64,000 nucleotides of DNA from Neodiprion pinetum (taxonomy: Eukaryota; Arthropoda; Insecta; Hymenoptera; Diprionidae): assembly GCF_021155775.2 (NCBI RefSeq), contig NC_060236.1, forward strand, positions 4,309,087 through 4,373,086, read 5' to 3'. The notes beneath the pieces are model-generated. The model saw only the letters and a list, made by a program, of their open reading frames with translations, was not told the origin of the DNA and ran no database searches. A program made the translations under genes and the position numbers. Below, piece by piece: positions 34,010 through 47,563 of the stretch (position 1 is its first letter; every line of letters begins with the position of its first letter).

Positions 34010-35208
34010 CCAACCGACTGAATTGACTCGCGTCTGAACAAGTCTGCCTCGCCGAGAAAAGCTTTTTCGCAACTCAAACGTCAAAATATAGAGGCGAATT
34101 TGGCTGCCTGCGTGGGCAAAAAAATGTTTTTGCTCACCGGCGGAAAAATGGTTTGCTGTTTAATTTCCCGGAGAAATTTCGTCTTTCGTTAATTTTAGCA
34201 CAGCCGGCCGATGTCGTTTAATTTAAAATTTTTACCATCGAAAACAAAGTATGCAACGAGTGGTAAAAACGTATGGCATTACGGAGAGAAGAGAATATTT
34301 TTATGCTTCTTAACTGTTTTCACAATCTTTTGTATCAGGGTTGAAAAAAAAAAAAAAATAACAACATGGTTCTAGACACGGAACGATATGAAAATAATGT
34401 TTATTGGCAGTAACTTGTAGAAAAATATCTAGCGCGGTGATCGTTTTTTTTTCTACAACTACTGCAATAATTCGATGCGACAATTAAAAAGTGATTCTAA
34501 GAGTCTGTACAGATTTTGAAGACGAAACGAAAGAAAAAAAAAAATAAAATAAAAACATAAAAAATCTAGCCAAACAAACGAACGGACTTGATGTTTCAAT
34601 TGTTAGAAAAAACTTTCTTATCGACAATCTCTGTTCAAATGACGGTAAATAGTTGTTTGAATAAAAATTGTTTCTCATTATTCCAACAGTATAGCAATTC
34701 GTACAGTTATCGCAACGAGATTAATTTTGAAATGAATTTTCCTCCAACCGTAACAACAAACGTACGAAATTTTCCGCACCGATACTCTCCTTTTTTTCGC
34801 TCGTTAGCTTACCGTACGGTTTTTTTTTTTTCGTCTTTCCTTCGCACAAAGTCACGTGCGAAATACAAAACCTAACGGCACAAAATGGGGAAGAAAAAAA
34901 AAAGGTAAAATAAAAATGTTTGAAAAAGAAAAAAAAAAAAAAAAAATGGATGATCGCTCTCTCGTCAGAAAATCCCCGACACAGCAGCAGCAACGAGAAC
35001 CTTTCGCGGAAGATAAGACGAAACTTCCGCAAAGCGAAGAAGAATTACAGGACCTCTGGTGGTGTAAGGATTTTTTCCTAACTTCAGAGCCTTCGAGCTT
35101 TCTTTTTTACTCCCTTCCCTGATTCCGGTTATGGAGTCGGGGTCGTGTATCATCGAGCAGTCATAGCTGCCCTCGTATTTTCTCTCCTACCCTTTGCTAT
35201 GCGTGTAT

Positions 35209-35217
<9 letters not shown>
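34004..35217. other. AT-rich, no gene recognised
   Basis: Only A/T runs (34347, 34928) and unassigned text. Confidence 0.3.

Positions 35218-35279
<62 letters not shown>
35218..35279. repeat. TA microsatellite, about 31 units
   Basis: A perfect TA repeat within a GTATGT-rich context. Confidence 0.95.
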
Positions 35280-35286
<7 letters not shown>

Positions 35287-36100
35287 ATGCGTATCGGTAT
35301 TTGGTGGAAAAAATAAAAGGGATGATCAAGGAAACAAAAAATGTCTTTTAAGACTTATTTTCAACATTTGACGTGGATATATATTCATATACACGTATAT
35401 GTACACGTGTATAAGGTTGTACAATGTGTAATACAAGGCAATCGGGTAATCGTTTGCCCTTTTTTTTTTTTTTTCAATTTTCCTCCACTTTATTTAAATA
35501 TTACGTATTCCTTGCATCCTCGGTACTGTGCATCAGGATATTTTGCTTAAAATAATTAAAAAGTCTTGCACAAAATTATAATCATCGGCATTCATCCACC
35601 CTTCTCAAAGAATAACAAGATAAAATCTTGAATATGTTTTCGAAAATTTGCAAAATAACAAAATACAGAGATTAATACTTTACGAGTGAATATTGAAATT
35701 TTTGAATTGCAGATTTTCTCGTTTTTATCAGCTCAAATACTGTATTGAAGATCGATGACGTGAGAATCTATTATATTTTTTGGTGTTATTCTTGTTTCGG
35801 ACCAACTTTACACACGTTCGATATTCGAATTAATTGTTTGTCGACGGCGAAGCATGTGCTCGATTTAAAAGTAAAATTGCTTCGTAAAATTGTAAAGTGG
35901 AAAAAAATGAACCCCCCTCTCACTAACAAAAAAAAAAAAATAACTATAAGCATTACGTTAAGCGTTTCATACTATTAATGGACTATTTTTGCATCCGCTG
36001 TCGGTCGGGAAGTTTAAATCTTGAATCCCGTTTAGATAAATTATTCATTACTCATGCCTCAAGTTGTACATACCACGAGATATATATTTACGCATCTTTA

Positions 36101-36322
36101 TTGGAAACAGGTTCAAAAGTTTCAAAAATCATAAGGAACAAAAACGATTTTTCCCTTGTAATTCTTACGGAAAATAGGAAAGTGCGATGCGCAATCTCTC
36201 GACGTTAATATTAAGAGCTCAAATTTTAACATCCTTATTTTTATAACTGACTATGAATAAGACTTTTGAGCCTGTTTCCAAGTTAAAAAAAATAATCTTT
36301 TTTTTTTTTTAGACACACCCTA
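36101..36322. mobile_element. Foldback remnant with GGGTG-type right end
   Basis: TTGGAAACAGGTTCAAAAGT (36101-36120) pairs with 36262-36281 at 19 of 20 positions. The right end is ACACACCC-TA, as in the TA-flanked MITEs. The left outer arm is missing. Confidence 0.5.
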
Positions 36323-37285
36323 ATACATACATTTATACATTTATATTTATACGCCTACACGTACGTTTCCTCATGTGCAAAACCGTCGCGTTACGTGTTC
36401 TCTTTCCACTTTCCGGCTATGACGATGATATTCGCCGCATGACGCGTGACACTGGCGCATGGCGCCTAGAAAGGCGACTGGTTAAATTCGATATTACGTC
36501 ATCGTCGCGGCAACGTGCAATCAGACGGGAGTAAAAAAGAGAAATTAAAATTAATACGCGCGTATTGAATTTCCTCGCGTCAAGCGTGATATAACGACCA
36601 ATCGATAACATTGATGTGTAATAAAAATTTCCGACATGGAAAATATTGATTCACATCGCTCGGCGAGATCAATTTTACACTCGTTTCTTTTTTCTTCGGA
36701 GAAAACAATGAAAATTCGTAAATTTACAGGCAATATCTCAGGACTAGAAAAATTCATTCTCTGCTAAGCAGTATCGAAATATAGCGGTTAGCATTATTTT
36801 ATTACATAACATATTTATTTATTATAATTATAGATTAAATTCGTGAAATAATTGTAATACATTATAATGAGAAAAGATGATTAAAAATTTATATACCAAT
36901 GCGTGTTGTGAGTGTATATGTATATATATATATATATATATTCAAGAATAAACAGCAAAAACGTAAGTAAAAAGAAAAAACCGGGTCAGGAAAATAGACT
37001 TTAATTTCATTTCGAAAGTTTTATTTTTATCGATGAATGCTGTCTAGTTTACGAAATTTTAGAATTTTATATACCTATCCTTAACTCTTTTTCATTTCTT
37101 AACTCTCCGAGGTTGTATATACATACAACAACAGCAATAAAAACATAACGAGAGATAAGAGAGAAATATGAAAATCTGTATAATTTGAATCTAGCCTGGT
37201 AAATTAAAACCAAATTTTGTACAGGTAACATTGTGAATGAATAAATCGCGGAATGTTTTATTTACAAGTCTGACAATTTATAATC

Positions 37286-37323
37286 AGTTTTTTTAAACGA
37301 TACCTGTTTTACTGAATTTTTCT
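37286..37323. mobile_element. CACTGAGA-family MITE fragment
   Basis: Only AAACGATACCTGTTTTACTG and ATTTTTCTC of the family right half remain. Confidence 0.5.
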
Positions 37324-39821
37324 CGGCGCAGGCGCGGGTTTCGGAATTTTCTTCGTTCCGTTTAACGGTTCGGCGACGAGGCGCGATATTTAACGTGTAT
37401 ATATCATGGGCGCAGATGTAGGAACAGAGGCTGTGTTTTGGATATAATAAGAGACGGGTTAACGAGAGGTATAATTACGCCTTGAGTCAGCCCTCGTTGT
37501 CCCATTCCTTCTCGGCAGCTTTCAATACCGAACATGTGTCGTCGGCTACACCGACAATGTACGCCAGATCCAGGCATACGTGTCTCTGTATCTTCTTCCC
37601 ATCTCCGCATGTCTTTTACTCCACATTTCCATGTGCTTCTGCCATTCGACGATAAAAAAACTTGGCTGATTACACTTTATGCTTAAGACTCTTGTTATTA
37701 CGATCTGTGACGGTTATTTTTATATTGAATTTTTATTATTCAATCGTGGCTACGAATGTCAATCTCACGTACGAAAATCTCACAGAAAAATACTTACAAT
37801 TTTCACAAATTTTATCATAACTCGAAACGTACCTTTGTTCTAAATTTTGTACAAATATCGTTGGCTCAGGTTTTGCAGCGTTGAAATCGCAATTCTTCCA
37901 ACCATCCAGTCGATTCGAGGTGTTGTTTTTTTTTCTTTTTTTTTGGATAATCAAATAAAATTTGCAACTAAATAACTGTATTTACAAAATCGTAGATATG
38001 TTTTAATAAGAATTTTAATTAGAATTTTCAACTTTTTTTTTCTGGGAAAAATCAAACTCTCGCGAAAAAGGCAAGTCAACTTTCATCTCGGCGAAGAGAG
38101 GTAAAAAAAAAAAAAAAGAAAAGAAGATTATTTCGTATCCCTGATTATAGCTGAACTTGACCGAGGTGAATAAAAAAAATTTATCAACGTACTTGAACGA
38201 TTATTCGATTAATTATAAACTTTCGTAACCTTAGCGGCAATAATTGTAAAAAATAACTGCATTACTGCAGGTGTAATGTTTATTGTTTTTTTTTTTTTCT
38301 CTACACGAAACAATCGTTTTCAAACGAAAATTTTGGTATAATCCGGTTTATTCGAGAATAATATTTCGTAAGTTTAGCATTTTTTTTTTATCGACGACTA
38401 ATACCCTTGAGCAACAACAACAACGACAAGTTCGGATTTTATCCCGTGGTTCACAAAGCTATCGATGCACAGGATTCGTGTTGTTATTTTGTAGATCAAT
38501 GTTTCGCGCAAACGTTTCGTTGATCGTATAATTCAACCGCGCACCGGTGGTTTCGAGTTTCAAACAAGCCTGCAAGCTCAAAGGATTACGACGAAGGAAG
38601 ATATACAGCTTTACCGTTGGAAACGCGAAATTAAACCAAGTCGTCAGATATGTCGAGTAATTTCGCGTATAAATGATATTTTATACCGTATCAGATTTTT
38701 GTCATTTATTGATACGGTTCGATTACTGATTTTACCTATTTATGAATTGCATTGTCGTCGAAGAGAAATATTCTCACAACTTTTAGAAATTTCATTGTAA
38801 TACGAAGACTGAGGTTTCCGCTCGACGAATTTGTAAGAGATATTTTATTTAATCGAGAAACTCTTCGGCTTGTGATTTTTGTTCCAATTTGTCTTTTTTT
38901 CCCGCGTTATTCGATTCGTTGCGACTAATAAATACGGTGTTAATTGTATTTTATCGTTATCGCATGGTGCCTGTAATACCTGCATAAGAAATGGTTAAAC
39001 GTTACTCATCGTTAATTGCGCCGAGTAAACGAAGAAAGAATCTCAGAAAGACGAGAGGAAAACAAAAACAACAACGAAATGACGGAAATTACCAGACTTT
39101 TAAAATGAAATTCAACCTTTGCTGTAAAACAATTGAATGCATAAACCTGACGCACGGTAAAAAGAGTTTCATCGTTTTTCTTCGCTTACGTAGCTAAATA
39201 ATCTCGCGTCAATTTTGTTCAAACGAAATTTTAATCACAAGAATTTCTCGTTTTTATTCACTTTTACCATTCGCACCTTAATTAACAACCATAATCACAT
39301 CCATATTTTATTCTTCACATTTCGCGTCTGGTCATTGAACGGTGACTAATCCGAGTGTTATTTCCCAAGGCGTTGCAGTTTTTACAGCTTTTACACAGTT
39401 CGCGGTCACAATTACCGCAATAAAACGTTGGCGCGTGATACATACGTTACGTTTTCAATTTTCCTGCCGCAAGTCGCGGTATTTCGAATCCCACTGATTC
39501 GTCATCCGCGCGTCTTTACGCCTTACGTTCTTAAATTCTTTGAAAAAGAAAAAAAACGGGACGAGTTTTGCCGTTACGATAATTCATCGCGTTTCTCTTC
39601 AGTTTATGAGTCGAGGTATTCACCCTGTTTCCGGTGCAAATTTTACATCGCTTCAATTTGTCACGATCGTCGGCCAACTTCCGGTGATTCCAAGAAAAAA
39701 GTAACATCACTTCTTCGTGCTAATCTGACCCGGTTTTTCTACTATTCGTCTTTAATCTGGTCGAAAGGTTTTTCAGGTGCTTTTATCGTTGTACAATTCG
39801 ATCGTTGTTCAACTAAAAAAG
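37324..39821. other. AT-rich, no gene recognised
   Basis: Unassigned apart from A/T runs at 38105 and 38287 and a short GC-richer patch at 37324-37400. Confidence 0.3.
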
Positions 39822-39893
39822 TACTTTTTTTTTAACGATACCTGTCTTACTGAATTTTTCTAGTTACTTTGACAAATGAACTTTTTCTCAGTG
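39822..39893. mobile_element. CACTGAGA-family MITE, right end
   Basis: TTAACGATACCTGTCTTACT through CTTTTTCTCAGTG, matching the last 70 or so bases of the family. Confidence 0.6.
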
Positions 39894-40638
39894 TAAGCTT
39901 GATCGTTAAACGACGTTAGCAAGTCGGCCAGTGATGCGACGAATGACGAATAAAGCGCGAGTTTCCAGCAGAAATATTATGCGTTAGCAATAATATATTA
40001 CACCGAAACGATCGAGTCTCGCGCTTAGCTACCAGTTTCCAAGATACGAAAGGCGAGATTGTGCGGTGCAGTTACACCAGTCGAGATGAAGAGGGACCAC
40101 GAGATCGCTCGCACAAAGGTCTGCTTTATGCAACCGGCTGGCTAATACGCGATGCATAAGCATCGCATCGTTGTGTGAGTGAGTACGCACTCTGATACAT
40201 GAGTTGCAACACGGAACCGCGTTTTTAGAATAGTTGAAGAAAAATCTCTGCATTCCGAGTCGACAAAAGCATCCGTTATGTAAGCTTCTATTGAAGATAA
40301 CGTTAACGCGTCGATACGATATTTATGATTTTCTTAAATACAAGAAATTGCAATGCAAATTTGCAGCCGATTGATTGGCAAAAAGTATATTTTTGATTTT
40401 TCGAAACATACCAATATATCTACTATAAATGTACAACGCTTTGAGTCGTAGCGTTAAGTATTCTTGCCATCTGTTCTACGTTCTACGTTTTTCGTACGTT
40501 TGGAGAAGTTTGAAAACATATTTCTTCGCGGTTTATTTTTTTAATGCTATTTTTGATACATTTTCAATATCTATCTATATCTAAATTCCACGAATATTAT
40601 CAGGATGGCGTGTGACGCGTGGTCAAAGAAAGGGTTCA

Positions 40639-41182
40639 GTCTCTCTCGTGGCGGGGTTTAAGTTTCGAATTATTTGCTGGCGAAACTTAAACTACAGAAA
40701 TCAAACCTTGACGAAACATCAAAGTTTCGAAAGGGCGAAAATGAGAAAATTTCAAAATCCGAAACATCGAAATTCCGAATGATCGAAGATTTTCATCCCT
40801 GTGAATTTTTGGCTTGGTGAAATTTCACCAATTTGATCTTTCTTTGTTTTGAATTTTCGATATTTTCACGTTCGGAATTCCGGTCGTCCCGATTTTCGTT
40901 TTTTCTCATTTCTTCCACCCAATCGTCGAGAAAACTACGCTGTGCCGGTATATTTTAACTCTCAAAATTTTACTCGGTCGAAACTTAGTCTCTCGGGGTT
41001 TTGCTCCGTCGTAACTTTACTTTCCCAAACTTCGCTCGATCGTAACTTGAATTTCCGGAACATTGTCGTTTCTTCAAAGTTCGATTTTCCTTACTTCAAG
41101 TTTCGCCATCGAAAAATTCGAAATCAGCCGCTTTCGGAGCTTTTCCACATTCGGAGCTTAAACCCCGCAACTCTCTCGACTC
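40639..41182. repeat. Inverted-repeat-bounded segment with 31-bp tandem units
   Basis: GCGGGGTTTAAG (40651-40662) recurs inverted at 41157-41168, with similar CTCTCTCG text outside both. Inside, a 14-base core CTCNNTCGWAACTT occurs at 40973, 41004 and 41035, exactly 31 bp apart, with diverged units on either side. The open frame at 40849-41196 follows from this repeat structure and I do not call it a gene. Confidence 0.55.
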
Positions 41183-44100
41183 TCGTGTCGTCGTAAGTGC
41201 GAAAGCTCGAAGGCTTTCGTTACTATACAGCGCTTTGCTTCGCAGGGAAGGGGAGGGAGGGGAAGGCGCGTGTCCAGGGAAACCGGAAGTACTGTGTAAA
41301 CCCACCCACGCTTCCCACACGTTACGATAACTGCTTTCCCCGTTGCAGCAGCAAAGTTTGCGGCCCTCATGGGATCCCATTCAACTGCACAGCTTTGCGG
41401 GAGTCTCCAATTCTCGGCACGTTGCCCTCGTCTTTTCAGGCCGCCGCGTGACCTCGGTTAAGAGATTCTTTTTACGTCTGCACAATTTACAAACACCTTA
41501 ATTTCCCTGAACTTGCAACCGTCGAACGATTATTCATCGTCGAAGATTCAGGATATATTTGGAAAAATTTACAGATCGATCATTTGTAGATAATAAAGGA
41601 TTATCTTTTAGAAGATAACCCCTGTTTTTTTTTTATTAATTGTTGTACTGACATTTGAATTAAATTCCATATCTCAATTTGCAGATAAATGATGTTATCG
41701 TGGTTTTTTCGGCGACGAGTATATTCAAATTTTAATCTCACCGTTGGATCGTTATTTGTTCAGTTTGTAATGATTTGTAATAATTCGAAATTTTAGTTTC
41801 ATATTTTCGTCAAAAGTTTTACGCTATTTTCTTGCTTTCTTGTTTTTTTTTTTTTTTTTTTTAACCGTGTTTGAAAACCTGATTTTTTCGGCTGAAATTG
41901 GCGGACAAAAGAGAGAAGTTAACGAACCATGTTATTTCCCGAGATCGTTATCAGATGCGTACGTTTGCATAATAACAATAAGTTTTGCCGCCGTTTAAGT
42001 CGGGAGCTGCTTTTACCTGACGAGAAAATTAAACAATACGATATACAACGATTACTATTGATATAATGTATATATTATATACGTATGCATGCTCGAAGAG
42101 AATTAATGAACGACGTAAGTGGATGGGAGGACAAAAAACGAATGCAAAGTACAAGAAGAAGAAGAGAGGCCTTTATCTTCCTTGCTTTCTTTCCTTCGCC
42201 TTTATCTTCGATCAAACACCGTGAAAAGAAAAGGAAGAATTAAATCTTTGAATTATCCCGTATCGAAAGGATCCACCCGTTACACGGGATGTGCATAAAA
42301 AGGACACGCGCAGCTACGCTTAAACCTAGCCAGCATACAAAGCGGTCGTTTTAATCCTCGGAGTGGTGGATTAGCCGCGAAGCAAGAGGAGGACGAGGAC
42401 GAGGAGAGACTGAATTGGAAAAAGCATCGTTCGAGATAAGAGCGATTGTGCCTTGGGCCTCGCCTTTTACCCTACTTGTGCGAGTTGGCAGCGTCGTTAT
42501 CTGGACAGGCACTTTATATTATCCTTTCGTACCGCCGTTTTAATCCAACGCCGAAAACTCCGCTCTCTCGGCCTAATACCTTCACCAAAATCCCACCGGA
42601 TCGCAGCGGGATATTACACGTAGGTACGCGTGTTCCTCTATCGCCTCTACGTCACGGGAAAGAGAAGAGAAGAAGGAGAGAAGAGGAGAAAAAAAATAAA
42701 TAAACAAATTAAGAAAACAGAATCCTTTTTTTTTTTTCTTTTGTTTTCCTTTTTTTTTTAAATTAGATATTTTTTTCCGTACGCCGCGTCGCCGACTTTG
42801 CCAATACCTATGACTTTTGATACGAGAATGCTTTCGCGGGATCAATTTTTCGACGCTCCTTTCTGTGTGAAATAATTTATGTTATTTTTTTTTTTTTTTT
42901 TTTTTTTTCGCTCGCTTTTCGTACAAATTAAATTCGAACGATATTTCTTGAAACTCCTCGTGCAGAATTTTGGACGTTTACCACATCGCGGATATAAACA
43001 TATTATTATGTAATTGTTTATTTTTTAATAACTCTATTCCCTGCGCCAACTTGTGATTTTCATTCAATTTGTTGTGATTTCTGGTCGACTTAGAGACTTT
43101 TCAATAATTTTTTTCAGCCTCCCCCCCTCCTTTTTCGACTCATTTTTTACATGGGAAACGATAAAGGAAAAAAACTTTTTTTTTTTTTGTTTCTTGACAA
43201 AAATCTGAAATAATTCACGTACCATTTTTTTTCGTCGATATCTATCGATTTCAGGGGTGAAAAGTGTACGTTGAAAATTAACGACGACCCTAATATACAC
43301 ATATATATATATATACAGATGTATATCTGAAATTTTATAAACTGGATATTTTTAGGTTCTTTTTCAGCAAGAAAAGAAATGAGAGAGAAAAAAAAAACAA
43401 GAAATGATTCTCCGAACAAACGTGTGATAAATCGCTTCTCGAATATTTTTAACCCTTGAGAACATCTCCGTCCCCCCCCCCCCCCCCAAACTTTCCGTAT
43501 AAAAATAAATGGAGTGAAATGATACATGGGGAATTTTTTTTTCGACACAAGTTGCGATGTATATTGCATTATGAGAAATATCAGCTCGTCTGTTGCGGAC
43601 GGATTCGTTTCCTGCTCCTGAGGCAGTGACGAATCTTGTAATTGGACGCGTTTTGTCTGGAGCCGCGAGAGGCGACGACGACGACGACGAGAAAGTAAAG
43701 GGTGTACGTTTAAGTACGACGTATAGGTTACGGTCACTCTACCGAAGCACGGGGTCAAGGGTCACCGTTTTATTTTCGGGCGTAATGTCAGAAGCAACGC
43801 CGCCGTGTCAGTGGCAGTTGGTATTTTTTCTTATCTTGTACAAACGGTTCGTTAATCCTCCGTGAGAAGAGAGAGAGAGAAGCATTTATTCGCCTTGGGG
43901 AAAAAGTCCCCTCGGATTGTGTAACACGGGACGTGAATGTTTAACGTTGAGCGTTGACGGGTATAATAAAGTGATATAAAACAAACAGCGGAATTAAAAA
44001 CTGAATTTGATAAAAGAATGGCAAAGAAGTATATGAAAATAGACGTAAGCGTAAGTGAAATAAAAATGAGTAACGCGAATAAGTAAGAAAGTAAAAGAAT

Positions 44101-45078
44101 CGGTTGGAGAGTAAATAAATAAATAAATAAATATGTAAATAGAAGCGAAACAAGTGAAGATAGAAAAAGAATGGATGAAAGTAACAATAAGAGAAATTGA
44201 GAGAGAGGAGAACTGATCGAACATGGGATATGTGTGGGTATACGACTAGTCGCAGTGAAACAAATTGCAATGAAATCGTCGACAAAATTAAAACTAAAAT
44301 TAGGAAAGACGTCGAAAGAAGAGAGCTGAAACATAAAAATAAGAAAAGAAAAATAAAAAAAAAATACAGCAATACGAATATATGTAAAAAATATATTTTT
44401 AAAGAGAGAGAAGCATTTCAATTACTTTTTAATGTCACAAAAACATTTCTCATTTCAATTTACCAGCCAATATTATATTATATTTTGCAAAATTTAGTCA
44501 CACGTGAGGTATAATGTAAAAGTAGTAATTTTCGACAACAATTTCAGGCTTGAGAATCGCCGAGTCTATGCATATATGCAGTCATCTCGTTATCGTGATA
44601 CGATTGCTTCAACTTCGCGTCATTCGAGTCTCTTTGTATTTTAGATATGTCATATACGTAACATGTAATATTATTGGTATGCGTTTCGTTATCGATTTCC
44701 TGTTCCTCGCTTTCCCCTCGGACTTCCGTCTTCCTTTTTTCCACTGCATATTATTTACGCGTGCTTTCAGCGATTTGATTTGTACGAGGAATATGAACAA
44801 CGAATAAACAAAGATGACCTGAAATAAAAAATTTTTAAAAATGAACAAGTCCAATCAAGCGTGCAGACGAAGGGTTAATAAATAATTAGCGAAAATTTAG
44901 CGCGTGATTTTTCGTTATTACGAATCTTGGGAGTGGTTTTAGACAGATTTTTATGAGACGGAATTGCGAGTAGTTGATTATAATTTAGTCGAAACAGCGA
45001 GCTCTCTGTGTATCGGTATAATTCTTTTCGTTTCTATTCTTTATCCTTCTCCATTTGTCTAGTTATATGCATACATAT
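41183..45078. other. No gene recognised
   Basis: Moderately GC-rich at 41183-41460 and 42300-42660; otherwise AT-rich. Holds a C16 run at 43472-43487, a CGA run near 43677 and an AAAT repeat at 44111-44132. Many long Phe/Leu/Ile open frames at 43.8-44.4 kb are composition artefacts. Confidence 0.3.
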
Positions 45079-45552
45079 TAGGGTGGTTCTTATTTAGGTC
45101 ATCACGAAATTCCTTCGCACTCACCTGCAAAAAGTAATCACGTTGCGTGGAAGAAAATCAATCTAAATCCAAAAAAATTTTCCATTTAGCAGTCGATTTT
45201 TTGTATAAAAAAAATTCAGGATCTCGAATTTGAAATTTCAGAAAACAGTTTATTGCTTTGAAACTGTGTATTGTAAAACAAATTTTCACAAAATTCCTCA
45301 GACTATTTTGCAGGAAATTTAATGCTCTATAAAAAATATCTCTTGTAAAATTGTATATTTATCAGGTTATCAGCAATAAATTCAGACGGTTTTTAAATCG
45401 TGATAACTATTCGATTTACGAAAATTTTACGACAGATCTTTTTCGCAGGGTATTAAATTTCCTACAGAATAACCGTGTGACATTTTTTTTTTTTTTCATA
45501 ACACACAGTTTCAAAGTAACAAACAATTATCTGAAAATACCAAATTTTTCAC

Positions 45553-45585
<33 letters not shown>

Positions 45586-45696
45586 GGTTGCTTGAGTGTT
45601 TGGATTCAGTCACATTTTTTTCCACACAAACATGATTAATTTTTGGGGGGTTAGCGCCAAGAAATTTCGCCGTGACGCCAAACGAGAATCACCCTA
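45079..45696. mobile_element. TA-flanked foldback MITE, self-complementary for most of its length
   Basis: Ends read TA-GGGTGGTTCT and GAATCACCC-TA, flanked by ATAT on both sides. Inner blocks pair as well: 45256-45280 with 45497-45520 (TTTGAAACTGTGTRTT), and 45310-45329 with 45446-45464 (AGGAAATTTAATNC). The fold axis lies near 45388. An A30 run (45557-45584) sits only in the right arm. No coding capacity. Confidence 0.75.
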
Positions 45697-45730
45697 ATAT
45701 ATATATGTATATATATATATATATATTTAT
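45697..45730. repeat. AT microsatellite beside the foldback MITE
   Basis: Interrupted AT units; they make the exact MITE boundary ambiguous. Confidence 0.8.
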
Positions 45731-45965
45731 TATTTATATACATATATATATAATATTTAACCAATATCTGAAACCTACTTTTTCATCTCGACTATCGTAC
45801 ACACACATATATATATATATACACCTACACGCACAATGTGAGTAGATAAATCTTACACACAAAGGGCCGCTCCTCTTTCGTTTACGAGAATTAACGAAAC
45901 GTCAAGAAGAAAAATAAGTAACATCAGCGCGGTAGAAAACCGGATGTAAATAAAACCGATAACGC

Positions 45966-45990
<25 letters not shown>
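45966..45990. repeat. GT microsatellite
   Basis: About 12 GT units. Confidence 0.9.
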
Positions 45991-45996
<6 letters not shown>

Positions 45997-46156
45997 TGCA
46001 GAGACGCCGAGGGCGTAAATTAATCTGCACCGCGACTTATCTTCTTGATCGCGTGTCTATTATCTGCATGATTCGGTCGTCGACATCGTCCAGCCGCGAA
46101 GCTTCTATTAGCTAATTGGCAAATTGATGAGTCGAGAGTGTGCGAGAGAGAAAGAT

Positions 46157-46163
<7 letters not shown>

Positions 46164-46224
<61 letters not shown>
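46164..46224. repeat. GA microsatellite, about 30 units
   Basis: Perfect GA repeat, preceded by interrupted GA units from 46144. Confidence 0.95.
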
Positions 46225-46227
<3 letters not shown>

Positions 46228-46497
46228 CTTGCACCGAATTAATGATTCAACGACCGATCGACGGACGCTGTATTTTATTACACGGCATTAGAACGAAAAA
46301 TTTCTTTCCTTTGTTTCGTTCTTTTTTTTTTTTCAAATTTCTCAACTTCAAACTTTGCAAAGTTTCTCAAACTGTTACGTTAACTGGAACACGTGCTTGA
46401 AAGCTCCGAAAGTTTTAAATGGAAAATATATTATGCAGTTTCTTTTTTAATCAGTTATTTTTCGTTTCTTGATGACTTTGGTACGAATTGAAGGAAC

Positions 46498-46567
46498 ATT
46501 GAGTAAAATTTCATTCGTTGTAGTAAGTAGAAGAATTCGGTAAATGGAACTAAAAATTTCTCTCAGT
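46498..46567. mobile_element. 70-bp deletion derivative of the CACTGAGA MITE
   Basis: Left end CATTGAGTAAAATTTCATT through GTAGTAAGTAGAA joins directly to the other end, GGAACTAAAAATTTCTCTCAG. Both termini are kept and the whole interior is lost. Confidence 0.65.
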
Positions 46568-47400
46568 TTCTCCGAGAAACTTGGCGTTGTTGCTTGTAGT
46601 AATAGGAATAAATCATAAGAGTATAAAAATTTTATAACAATTATTTTCTTACGTACAAGCTCAATACCATAATTCTTTCTTTCATCAAGCTTATGTGCAA
46701 GGAAAGAATAATTGTAAGGATTTGAAATTTTTAAGTTTTCTTTTTATCGTTACGAGCAACAATTCTGACAATTTTTCAAATCGTTTCTTCAATTTTTACC
46801 GAAGTTATTGAAAAACGAATTAACAGGTTGTAAAAACTACGTCTATTGTACGTTAAAAACTTTTTCACAGATTTTTCGATTTTTTTAGGGCGTAATAATG
46901 AAAATTTTTCCGACCCCCAAAATAAGAGATCTATATCCTATCTCTTTGTACGCGTATGCGACTAATCGGTGTTCTATTATTACGTGATCACGCGTCACCG
47001 CGCAAACGTGCCGTGAACTATAACGCCGTAGATAGGCGGCATGTGTCGGGTCAACCGGAAGTACGGCTATAATTTTTCGTCAACGTCGATTACAGCGACG
47101 GATAAGAAATTCGAACGACATAAATAAATAAAAGCGTGAAAGAAAATGAAGCGGCACTCTCCTGTACAGTGTAACGTAATTATACGGTGTGTAATAATTA
47201 TGTAAATAATTCAGGGGAAATGTGTATAAGTAAGGGGATGAGGTTTTTCAAATTTTACCATAAGTTGGAAAATTTTTCTTTCAATTTGATTAATTCGCAT
47301 AATTACTCTGAAACAATAATTATTTCTTCATCATTATATAACTATAATTTTGTCGCGTCAGACTCGTTATTATGTGATTAGTTTGTACCGTAATATATAT

Positions 47401-47563
47401 TAGGATGTTTGAAAAAAAAATAATTCACCATTTTTCACCGTGACATCCCATAAAAATCTTCGCTTTGGTCGTATTTTGACAGAACCTTTCTATTTAACCT
47501 GAAAAAACTTTTTAGGGCAGCCATGGTAGAAAATCGATGATTATTCTTTTCCGAAACACCATA
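47401..47563. mobile_element. Short TA-flanked MITE, 163 bp
   Basis: The left end TA-GGATGTTTGAAAA mirrors the right end TTCCGAAACACCA-TA, and AATAATTCACCATTTT pairs loosely with the complement of the right arm. Flanks are ATAT and ATAT. Confidence 0.6.

Noticed and set aside
40849..41196. 115-codon plus-strand frame
   Set aside because: Lies wholly within the 31-bp tandem-repeat block.
43147..44421. Several minus-strand frames of 140-200 codons
   Set aside because: Phe/Leu/Ile/Ser strings produced by purine-rich simple sequence on the plus strand.
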